Below are positions 36,136 through 46,500 of a stretch of DNA of 64,000 nt, piece after piece; within the stretch, counting starts at the first letter, position 1, and each line of letters opens with the position of its first letter. The position numbers and the translations under genes are program-made. The stretch is from Rhodamnia argentea (lineage: Eukaryota; Streptophyta; Magnoliopsida; Myrtales; Myrtaceae). Under the pieces are notes generated by a model. It had not been told where the DNA came from. It saw only the letters and a list, made by a program, of their open reading frames with translations, and searched no databases. The stretch is from NCBI RefSeq assembly GCF_020921035.1, contig NC_063152.1, positions 27,651,903 through 27,715,902 on the forward strand. Reading direction: 5' to 3'.

Positions 36136-37135
36136 CTAACGCTTGGGGTTGACCCTCCCGAAGTCCGCTAGCTTCCGGGACCGGTTGCCGCGGTACGACG
36201 CCGCCGTCGACAGGTGCGGGTGCGCCGGGCCCCTGATTTCGCCGGAGTACCCCGTCTCCGGCTGGAACCCGCACTTCTGGTGGTTCCACTGCCGCGCGGG
36301 GCTCGGCCTCACCAGCGGGCTCAGGCAGAAGCTCAGCCCGGAGACGTTCCTCGAGTGCAGCCCCGTCCGCGCCCGAAGCGGCGGCCCGGCGGGCGGGGGT
36401 TCTCCGCGGCCCGCGAGACGACTCCGACGCGTATCCGCTCCCTAGCGGCGATCGGTTCTCGCGGTCCTCGTCGTCGGACTCCTCTCCTCGCTCCGGCGAC
36501 ATCCCGCGGTTCGATACCGGGCGAGGCCGCCGGGATTCGAAGGCGGAGACGCTGTCTTCCGCGGAGAATCCTCGAGGCTGGCTCTTCCCGCGGCGGTGGA
36601 GGAACGAGAACCACGACGACGAGGCCGGCGTCGCCCGGCACGAATCCCGATGGCCTCTGTGGCCAGGATCCGAATCCAAAGAGAATCGGGGACCCAATTC
36701 GGAATCGAACTTCTCCGATCTGGACTTGCTGAAAAGGATGGCGAGCAAGGAGAACTTGCCTCGCTTCTTCTTGCGCGGCTCGCTCGGGACGAAGCCTCCC
36801 ACGGCGTCGCTGTACCTGTAAGCCGGCCCTACTTGCGGAGTGCTGTAGAAGCGGTGGTGGCCGCCTCCGCCGCCGCCGCGAGCGCACACGGCGGCATCGG
36901 ACTTCCGGTGGCTGATGTAGGGGGAGACGGAGTGGGGGAACGCCTGATGCGGCGGGGGCTGCGGGTCGGGTTCCAGGCGATCGTCGGCGGCGCAAGGGCG
37001 GGCGCGGGGGCGGGCGTGGGTCAGGGCCTCGGCTTGGGCCTGGGCGGCGATGAGGGCGAAGAGGCGCTCCCGGAGGCAGGTGGCGCAGACGCCGACGGCG
37101 CTGCTCAGGTCGACGGGGTGCTTCTTACACTTCAT
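36136..37135 (-). CDS. Plant-specific Cys/His-motif protein (DUF740/OCTOPUS-like N-terminus), reading frame broken near 3' end
   Basis: The start ATG is at 37135: MKCKKHPVDLSSAVGVCATC, then LRERLFALIAAQAQAE. The C-x3-H-x10-C-x2-C-LRERL pattern recalls the N-terminus of plant DUF740/OCTOPUS-like membrane-associated proteins. Then follow a Ser/Arg/Pro-rich region, basic RKKKRGKFSLLAILFSKSRSEKFDS and an acidic SDDEDREN. The first frame is sensible to about 36420 (SGYASESSRGPRR). The conserved C-terminus (SGLSFCLSPLVRPSP, WNHQKCGF, SGEIRGPAHPHLSTAASY, NRSRKLADFGRV) is in another frame and stops at 36138-36136. One extra base near the run of five C (minus strand, 36395-36399) would explain this. 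It could be an assembly error or a real mutation. With a single-base correction the protein would be about 332 residues. Function unknown. Two uORFs precede the start. Confidence 0.75.
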
Positions 37136-37195
37136 TCCTCGCTCGATCCCCACGCTGACATGCGGTCGCTTCTAGAAGCTTCTGCGTTTCGCCAT
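37132..37195 (-). promoter_or_regulatory. Two uORFs before the 36-37 kb gene, one overlapping its start codon
   Basis: uORF1 runs from 37195 to 37172 (MAKRRSF, then TAG). uORF2 runs from 37161 to 37132 (MSAWGSSEE, then TGA). The stop of uORF2 overlaps the main start in the sequence ATGA. Such an overlap usually lowers initiation or makes it depend on reinitiation. The exact 5' end of the transcript is unknown, so inclusion of both uORFs is inferred. Confidence 0.5.
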
Positions 37196-37341
37196 CGCCT
37201 GTGCAAAACCACCGCGAGCTTCGTCCTCCGAAACGAAAACGAAGGTTTGAGAGCGAGCGAGAGAGAAAGAGATACTTTATGGACTTTGTGCTGTCTCTGC
37301 CTGTTGGGGGTGGTACTGGTGGCACCTTCTTGATTTAATTG

Positions 37342-37363
37342 TAGAGAGAGAGAGAGAGAGAGA
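37342..37363. repeat. (GA)11 microsatellite in the upstream region of the 36-37 kb gene
   Basis: An AG dinucleotide run followed by a poly-T tract (37364-37377), about 200 bp upstream of the minus-strand ATG. Confidence 0.9.
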
Positions 37364-37379
37364 TTTTTTTTTTTTTTGG

Positions 37380-40000
37380 AGCAAGAAAGATTAGTCGCAT
37401 CATGGTTATTTTTGCTTTATAAATTATTTAATACATTTCGACATATGCTCTAATTCAAAACTCATTCCCGTTATTCAATTTGGCGATACCCATCGAATTC
37501 GATCGGTTTGAGATCCTTCCTCGCATTCGAGTGGTGAATTCGATTCGGAACTGCACTCTCTCGTAAGCTGTCAATTGTCTTAGTCAATATGTCTTGAAAA
37601 AAAACAAAAAAAAAAAAGATGTATTTCGAGTTCACTAACAAGTTGGTGGCTAGCCCCTTTTCCCGAATTTAGGTTTGGTTGAATTTTCGCGAGCATTCGT
37701 CGAGTTAGCTTAGTAACTTCCGTTTTGCTTGGCGAGTGAAATTTGAATTTGAAAGCTAAATATGGAAGCATTTAGCAAATGGGTCTACTTTATTTACTTT
37801 GAAAATTAATTGAATGATGTCGATCCTAGGTTGAACGATGATTTTTGTTATTTATTTGTTTGTTTTTTTTCTTTTGGTGGCAAGTTGACGATGTGACTTT
37901 TGTGCGTTGACTTTCTCTTTCGGTTTAGTGGAGTTTGAGGATGATTGCATGACCCCAGCAATAAACAAAGATAAGATTTCTTACCTAAAACAAGCCTTGC
38001 TTTCATCAGGTTTTCCTGCCTTTGCCTTCCCTTCTCATTTTTTTTTGTTTTTGCCCAATCGGGGGCTCTCACTTTTAGTTATTTACAACTAAGGACGTCG
38101 TCGAAACGCCTTGGCGACTCTCAAAACCAGAACGAAATCTATAACGTTTATGAAGATTAAAGCGACTCTAATAAATGGGATCGCATCTAAAAAAAATTTC
38201 GTATGTCCGATACTAAATCTACGCCGACGCTAAATACTAAAAGCATAAGGGAAAAGTAAAAAAAAAAAAAAAGTTGCTTCATAATTTTATGGATGGATTA
38301 CTTGCAGCATAAAATATCTATCGATTCTTGAAATCGGGACGTGATTTTCTTATGCTCGTCCACTCAATTTGCTAGAATTTGTACGTAAATACCATTTCGA
38401 AGCCAAAATGGAGTAATAAGCAGCTTAGAGTTAAAAATGGAAAATTATATTCTCAAATGGGCACGAGTACCACCCTCATTATATTGTATAATGAGGGTTG
38501 GAGAGGTTTTCACTTTTCACAGATATCTTTTGAATTATTACGACGATTAGACCTCGGGACCAATAAAGTGCCATACTAATCTCATGGCCTAAGATGAGAA
38601 AAGTAATTTTTTTTTTCTAATCGGTGATGGTGGGGAGAATAGAATTACTTTCGTACATTTGATGCTTGGCATGGAAGATGGTTCTTTGGCCACTTTAATT
38701 ATGCATGCATTAGGTTATGTCATTTTCTCTGTTGCGTGGAGTTGGAAAGTTTATTGCCGTGCTTATTAGCAAGGTTGTTGAAATGCATAAATTTTCAGTT
38801 CAGTTTGATTTCATTTTTCAATTCGATTTTGATACCCCCTACTTATTAGTATTGTCGGACCAAACTTAAACCTAGATATAGGGCGACTTGAAAATAAAAA
38901 AATAAAGGGCATTTATAAATTAGTGATTCTATTGGGATAACCGGATCAAATCGTCGCGGAGCGCAGCCATATCTTTCAACCGTCGATCAATTAAGCAAAC
39001 GAATGCTATCGAAGGCATTGTGTTAGTAAGAAAATCAAATAGGTAATGTTTTGAAACCGGGCTCTAACTAGTCGCCCATGGTGGATGGACCGATCGGATT
39101 GAAGTTGAAATGCCTAAGCACGATCTCACCATGAGGTCGCAAGTCGAATGAGTTGACGCATTGGATGTGAGTTGCAAAAGAAAGAAAAGAAAAATTACAT
39201 CCATTATGTTATCTCAAGATAAGAACCCCGACAAGGGTTTCCTATATAGACATTCTTCGTGAATTTTTTTTAGGCTTATGAACAGAAAAAGCGGTTTTTG
39301 GTAGTTTTTATCGAAGAAAATCATCGTCTCTTCCACTCTCAAATGCCTACGTATGGTGATCAAGCACAATCTAATTAACTCTTCTTTTTTTTCAATGATA
39401 TTTGAAATAAACAGGTAAGGAGTTTTTCCGCACCCGAAAACCCTATTTATAGAAAAATAATGTACTAATCATTACGTACATCGTTTGTTTATTTTCAGAT
39501 TGTACATTAGTATAACAAAAGCATTTGATTTTTGACTTTCACTTTGGATTTCTTATTTTTCGCAAATCTCGCGATGCACATACTTTGCTTAAATCCCAAT
39601 TTTTTTTTTGACAATATTTAAATGTTAACTTGCACATTTGACCGTAATTATTTCATACATTTTTACAATTTGAGCGTTGTTTTATATTTTAGTGGGGAAG
39701 TGAGAAAATTACTTTGTCACTTCGACCAACCTCTTCTGAGGGCTTATTGAACACCTTAACAGAGAAATTTTATTGTTTTCAACTCATTGTCAATTTAGAT
39801 TTTTGGTGCGAGTATCTTCAGAACACTTGTTAATCATATTTAACGAATAAATCATATTTTTATTGGTAATGTACTTGTAATACTAGATGGATTAATGAAT
39901 GACTATTTTTATTGTTAATGTGCCTTGAAAATGGAAAATTTTTAATTTTTTTGGGTATTTAACAACCCCAATAAAATCCATAATTACAAAATAATAGTCT
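37380..40000. other. AT-rich spacer without recognised genes
   Basis: No convincing coding frame, RNA gene or transposon ends. AT-rich, with poly-A/T tracts. Confidence 0.5.
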
Positions 40001-40059
40001 CGTTCTAAAATCCGAAGTGAGAAAGTAAAATCCTAAACCCCAACATACCATCTCTATTT

Positions 40060-42342
40060 TAACCTGGCCCTTAGCCTGTCTCTCCGTCTCTCTTCTCTCC
40101 TTTAGCTCGCTGGCAAAGTCGGCAACCCTCAGACTACATCAACTCTCAAAACTCCGCGCCATCGAGATGATTCAATCATATATAAGAATTTCGCGTCCGG
40201 ACCTCGAGATGATTTGGTCAAATATAATGACTCTTGATTCTTATAGCCTTCGAGATGATTCGATCGTTTATTGACTCTCGAGTCGTAAGACCTCATTAGG
40301 TCAATTGGGATCAAACACCCACGGCGCAATGCATTTTCCATACTATTAATTATTAACAAGTGAATATTACAAACACAAGCAAGCTCATCTCAAAGCAAGC
40401 AAGTCATCGCCAAATCAAGGCATTCGATTCAATCAATTTCGGGCTTAACAATTCAAACGATTAATTAGCCATTAAGGACATATTAACGGCCAAAAAGGAC
40501 TTCTCAAGCATTCGATTCTCAAGGCCAATTAAGGCGACTTATCTCAGCAATTTCATCAACGACATCCAAACGTGCGTGCGAGTCGCCACGGTCCTTAATC
40601 AAGCCCATTCAAGCTAGCAATGCCTAATCGTTGTTACGACAACCCAAGTTCATTAATTTACAACCTTGAACTAACATGGATTAAGCATAAAAACATTATT
40701 TTCAAGCAAGAACAAATCATCAAGCACTTAATCTCAACACGGACAAATTCGGGTCTCTCGGTGTTTCTCATAAAATCAACCATGCATTCATTCAATATCA
40801 AACTCAAAATCGGTCCTTTAATAACCTAACATCCTAGGGAAGGTTTAGGATCAACTTACCAAGTCAACCAAGCAAGCAAACTCCTCCAAAAGCAGCAACT
40901 AGGTCACGATTTTTCCCGAACAATGCTAATCGATTTTGATTAGTCAAGAACGGCAAGTAATCAGCTCATAAATCCTACTAAAACTCATATTAAACCTCAT
41001 AAACATGTTGCTAAACATCCTAACTAAGTTCGAGAGGTATTTTATCAAAAGATTGGGGTGAAACAAGCTCGAAAATCCAAATTAGAGCTTCTCAGGTTGG
41101 CAATTAAATAGGTTAGTGACCTTCGCTACTTCAAACGACTCTACGGGACAAACAGCTGGGCGGATTTGGGCTATGAGTACGCTATGGAACGGTAAGAGAA
41201 AGAGCTTTCCAATGGTGGGTGGCTCGCTTGATTCTGACCACGGACAGCAATGGAAATCGCCGAAAAATGAATTGCGATGGGACTATTTCGGGCAATTGAG
41301 CGAGAAATAGAGAGTTTCGAGAGAGAGTGTGTGTTCGATTTTGGAGGAATGAGGAAGAGTGAGGTGGTTCAAGGGTTTTATCTAAGAAGAAGAGTGAGCT
41401 AGAGGCGTGGTTGGAGGTATTTTTCCATTCATTGACATGGATGTGGCTCTTGAATGACTAGGTTTGATGGAGTGACAGCTTGGGTGACTACATGGATGGG
41501 TTGGTGAAGTGAATAGTTGAGGAATAGTGAGAGTTGTTTAAGGAGATTTGACTTTGGTCTTCTCTTATCTTTTGTCCATAAATTAAGAGCACTTGGACTA
41601 ACATACCCTTCACAATTTCAACTAACATAGGATCAAACTGAAGACCATCTTGCCCTTGTTCTAAACTAGAGGAATGAGCATTCACTGGGGAGGAAGGTAG
41701 CTTGACACTTCCGGTCCGAAATTCGATTTTTCGACTCCCAAGGGACGATCCACAAACTTAATTGATCTCGACGAGGCGACGTCCAAAATTTGATTGTTGG
41801 AATCCTCGAATATCTAACATCCAATTTCAAAGTCCAATTCATGCTCAAAATTCATGAATGGTGATTTCAAGTGTACTTCAACCGACGGGCAGCTCTTAGG
41901 AGTTACCCTTTTTGACCCGTGATTAATGTCACGTTTAAGAGTTATTCAAGCCATGGCAACCTTGATTGTCATGCAATTGCGTGGGTTAATCGCTAGCTCT
42001 AAAGGACGAGATCGTTAGGAATCGATTTATGTTAATTTGCAAATCATACGATGGCCAAACGAAATCACCCGTGAACTATTGGTATAACGCTAGCAAATTG
42101 TTCTAAGACCAATCTTAAATCGGCCTTTGCTGGCCCAAAATATTCTCTTAGCAATCCTCCTCGTTAAAGTGTTAGTCCATGGTCGAGTTCTTTAGTTCAT
42201 GTACTTAAATCCAGATTAGCCTTTTCCTTTTGGTTAGTTACTTCAAGAGCGATCAAGTCTGAGCGAGATTTAATCGAAATACATCAATAGACATTTCATT
42301 TATTCATAAGCTTTAAAAAGGGTCGAAATCCAGAATGTCACA
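40060..42342 (-). mobile_element. Possible solo LTR or LTR fragment (Ty3/gypsy-like), minus orientation
   Basis: Read on the minus strand, the block begins at 42342 with TGTGACATTCTGGATTTCGA, which resembles the TGTGACA...CCCGGATTT starts of plant gypsy LTRs. A TATA-like TAGATAAAACCC follows near 41390, then a CT-rich 'leader' with CTCTCTCTCGAAACTCTC. The minus-strand tail near 40.05-40.15 kb is GA-rich (GAGAGAAGAGAGACGGAGAG). No polyprotein, PBS or matching second LTR is visible, and I could not find the 5-bp target duplication. The 40060 edge is approximate. Confidence 0.4.
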
Positions 42343-42546
42343 CCTAAATCCTAAATCCTAAATCTTAAGCCCTAAATCCTAAGTCCCAAGCCCTAAGCCT
42401 TAAACCCTAAACCCCAAATCTCAAAACCCTAAATCCTAAATCCGAAATTGCTAAACCCTAAAACCTCTAAGCCCTAAACCCCAAAATGCCTAAACCTCAA
42501 AACCCCAAACCCCTAAATCCCAAAACCCCAAATCCTAAAATCCTAG
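42343..42546. repeat. Degenerate interstitial telomere-like repeat
   Basis: About 200 bp made of imperfect CCCTAAA units (CCTAAAT, CCCTAAG, CCCTAAACC, CCCCAAA), the complement of the plant telomere unit TTTAGGG. It starts immediately at the edge of the LTR-like block and lies about 1 kb upstream of the CCT1 start codon. Confidence 0.85.
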
Positions 42547-42549
42547 AGA

Positions 42550-43529
42550 AATATTAATTGCACTTTGAGTGAAGTCGGAGACTAAGACGAAAAAAATTTG
42601 TGTATTTAGGTCTTTTTCGTCCAATTGTGTAATTTTTCCAAACATGAGGACTGAATGAGATGCAGGGTATCAAAGTCTCATGTCATAACTTTAAAAGTAA
42701 AAAATTTTGGCTAAAATGATTTAAAATGAAATTTTTTAGTTAATCTAAAATTATGTTCAATGAAGAGGTATGTGGTCCCAAATTGAATTTTTAAAAATTT
42801 AAGAGATCAAAATGAAAAGGGAATTAAAATAAAAATATAGACTATTTTTGCACATTTTTCTGACCACCAATACTATTTTTCCTGATTTTCGGCTATTTTA
42901 TAATTAAAATAAATCCGAAAAAGTTAAAAATTACAAAAAATATTTTTTTGTTCAAAATTATTTCTTAAGACAAGGCTAAAGTTTTTAAGGTTGATTTTGT
43001 AATTTTATGAATTATTTTGATATTTTTAATTAACTTTTTAAAACAAAATGATAAAAAAAATCAAGTGTCAATATCATGCAAGAATAAAAGGGGAGAGAGT
43101 GTGTTCAAAAATAAAATTGTTCTCAATTATTTTTAAAGATGTTGCAAATATGTTTCTAGAAAATATTTTAGAAATATAGTAGTAAGTTTTTTTATTTATT
43201 TTTTTTAAAGTATTTTTATTTTCTAAAAGTATTTTCGAAATACTTGAGAATACTTTTTAGCCATGCACGTTTTTGTTCTCAAGTCTTTCGAGAACACTTT
43301 GGAATAGAAACACTTTTTCGGAGCGTTACCGTACGCGAGCTTAGTGGGCGGTTCTCTTTCACGAGGATTTCCCCCTCTTCGCGACTCCGTCACCACCGCA
43401 GGGTTTCTCACTCTTCGCGACTCTCAGCCACGACCGCCACCACCGCCTGATCCGATTCACTCTTTTCTCGCAGCTTTTTACTCGTCTTCACGCGCATCGA
43501 CCCTTGTTTTCTATTTCTCTGCTGAAACC
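42550..43529 (+). promoter_or_regulatory. Upstream region and leader of CCT1
   Basis: AT-rich up to about 43300, then a GC/CT-richer stretch to the start codon at 43530 that is likely the 5' untranslated region. I did not find a distinctive TATA box or other recognisable site. Confidence 0.4.
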
Positions 43530-46500
43530 ATGGCCATTCTAGCCCAGACGCCCGACATTTTAGGTGAACGCCAGTCCGGCCAAGACGTCCGCACTCAAAA
43601 CGGTACTCCTCCTTTTCTTTTTTCCCCCTTTTCGATCGATCCACTTTTTGTTTTGGCACTTCAATCGGCGAGATTTGTGAATGTTGGGTTGTCTGGAAAT
43701 TTGAACAGTGGTGGCTTGTCAAGCTGTTGCCAACATTGTGAAGTCCTCGCTCGGTCCTGTTGGCCTTGACAAGGTAAGTTTTGTGGTGATGCGTATTTAC
43801 TTGTTTGCTTTCATTTTCAGCTTAGGAGCAGTTGGGTTTGGCTGACCTAAGTCTTGTTCAATTAGGTCTGAGATTGTTTTTGGTCTTATTAGTTTGTTGA
43901 GATTGATGCCATTGTACATGTTTCAGCTTTGTCAATGTTCTCACAGCTACTGATTTGATTTGACGCAAAAAAGCAAGCAAACATTTGTTATATTAAGTGG
44001 TTATCTTTGTTATTTTACACTTGCTGTTGGTTGTACGAGAAGCAAATCTATAATCTATTAGATGAGATTAGTCACCAGAAGTGTTAATGATTCTATCTCT
44101 ATGCTTTACTCATTTGAACTTTAACTTTAGGGTCAATCTGGTATGGAATGATAATAACCGTTAAGCATTACTGTTGACTGTTGCATTCGGAGTTTATGTA
44201 ATTTCATCTTTTCCTATGTAGAGACTGGAAATCTAACTCCCCTCTGTTGTCTTGTTCAACGAGTCAGATGTTGGTTGATGACATTGGTGACGTAACAATT
44301 ACTAACGATGGTGCTACAATACTCAAGATGTTAGAAGTGGAGCACCCAGCTGCTAAGGTGGGTGGATAGCCACCTCGTGTTATGTGACTAGACTCTGAAG
44401 CTTGGAGATTTAGGCCCTCATGCTTGCTTCACTTGGGTATACAGGTATTAGTGGAGTTGGCTGAGCTTCAGGACAAAGAGGTCGGAGATGGTACAACTTC
44501 AGTGGTCATTGTAGCTGCGGAGTTGCTTAAGGTAATGGTAGCTATTTGAGGTTGGACGCAACTTAGTTTGTGGGTTTTCCCGGTAATTTGTTACTTTAAA
44601 GTGATGTGTTGTCTCATCAGTGACTTGATCATTGCTTTTGCAGAGGGCAAATGATCTAGTGAGGAATAAGATTCATCCAACATCGATAATTAGTGGTTTC
44701 AGAGTGAGTACTTTTTTTCCCCTTTTTCTATTTATATTTTCATTTTCCCTAGAATATGATGGTAGTTGACAGACGAGCAGTCAGAGCATGCATGCAGTCA
44801 GAGCATGCATGCACAGTAAGATAATCTTATTTCTTATGTTTCTCTAGCAAATTTCTCTCATGTTTTATGTGTTTCCCATTATGCAGCTTGCTATGAGGGA
44901 AGCTTGTAAATATGTTGATGAAAAATTGGCAGTTAAGGTATGACTTTGTGAGCAAGTATAATTCGGAAAGTTCAAAATTTGATTAGTATTTTTATTTATG
45001 GCTAAAGAACAGTTTATGCTTAAGTGCAACTTGAAAAGTGCATTAATCATTTCATTGATATAGGAATGACACAATTACAACAATGTTTCTGTGCTTTATC
45101 ATGATGTACAATCATTTCTAAGGAAATGATTTGAGCCATTTTATTTTTCCACTTGTTGGTGATAAACTTGTTTGGCTATGATCTATATCTTCATTGAACA
45201 TTATGCTTTCTGATTTTTCATAGGTTGACAAGCTCGGAAAAGATTCCCTTGTGAACTGTGCCAAAACAAGCATGTCATCAAAGTTTATTGCTGCTGACAG
45301 TGACTTTTTTGCAAACTTGGTATGTTGACAGTCGCTAATAGTGGAACTTTTAACCTCTTGATTATGGGTGTGGTTAAAGTGGGGAGGCATCTTGTTTGAG
45401 AGGAGAGGTAGGAGCCATGGTGCATGTAACTTGGTATAAACACTGTTGCTTGTTATATTTTCTGGTGAGGCTGTGGATATGGTCGCTATGTATTTTCCAT
45501 GAGTCAATCATACTGGTCTGTCATCAGCTTTATAAGTCGATCCTGTCCTCCTTAACCTAAAGGTTTCTTCTTGAGTAGAACTCCTGTTGTTATTGGTGCT
45601 GGATAAAACTACTTCAAGTTGCCTTAACATATACTTCATAATTGTGTTCAGCATATCCAGGATGATTAAAGCGATGCATCATTTATGGTGCATAAAGTAA
45701 TTATGTTAATCTGCTAGTTTATTGTTGGCGCATAACAATTTGCTTCCAGGTTGTAGATGCAGTACAATCAGTGAAAATGACCAACGCCCGTGGGGAAGTT
45801 AAATATCCTATCAAGGTTAGTAGTTCATATTTACATCTTGTCGTTGTAATACTTTAGGAGGTGTTGACATGGAGCTCTTCTGCTTCTTTATCTTATTCAG
45901 TAGTTTAATTGTCAAAAAAGACAACCATGGCATGAGTCTGTTTGTTGTAAAGGCCTATGAGGCTGATTGCTTTACAAGCTTAAATTTTCCTGATCGTTGA
46001 GGAATAATAATACCGTTATTTCATGTCCAGGGGATCAATATTCTCAAAGCTCATGGGAAAAGTGCCAGAGAGAGCTACCTTTTGAATGGATATGCATTGA
46101 ATACTGGTCGTGCTGCCCAAGGAATGCCTGTTAGAGTTTCGCCTGCAAAGATTGCATGCCTTGACTTCAATCTTCAGAAGACTAAAATGCAATTGGGTGT
46201 CCAAGTTGTCGTGACTGATCCAAGGGAGCTGGAGAAAATTCGTCAAAGGTAATCAGATGGTCGACTTCCTTTTATTCTGACAGGCTGGTAAATTAGTCTG
46301 TCATCTCTTGGTGATTGTATGACTCAAGTCATTTTCCTTAGAACGACGGATGTTTGCATTTCCACTAGAGTGAAGTTTTGTTTCTTTATGTCCTTTATGT
46401 GGCTGTAACTTTTTTGGGCGCCCAAAATTGTGCGTATATGTAACAATGGTTATTACTGTTACTACTATTTACTACTGCTGCTGCTGCTACTGCTACTACT

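Noticed and set aside
36596..37333. Long plus-strand frame opposite the 36-37 kb gene
   Set aside because: Shadow of the GC-rich minus-strand coding region; the minus strand has the conserved family sequence.
42343..42546. Possible CRISPR-like or satellite array
   Set aside because: The units are only about 7 bp, degenerate and telomere-like; there are no spacers.
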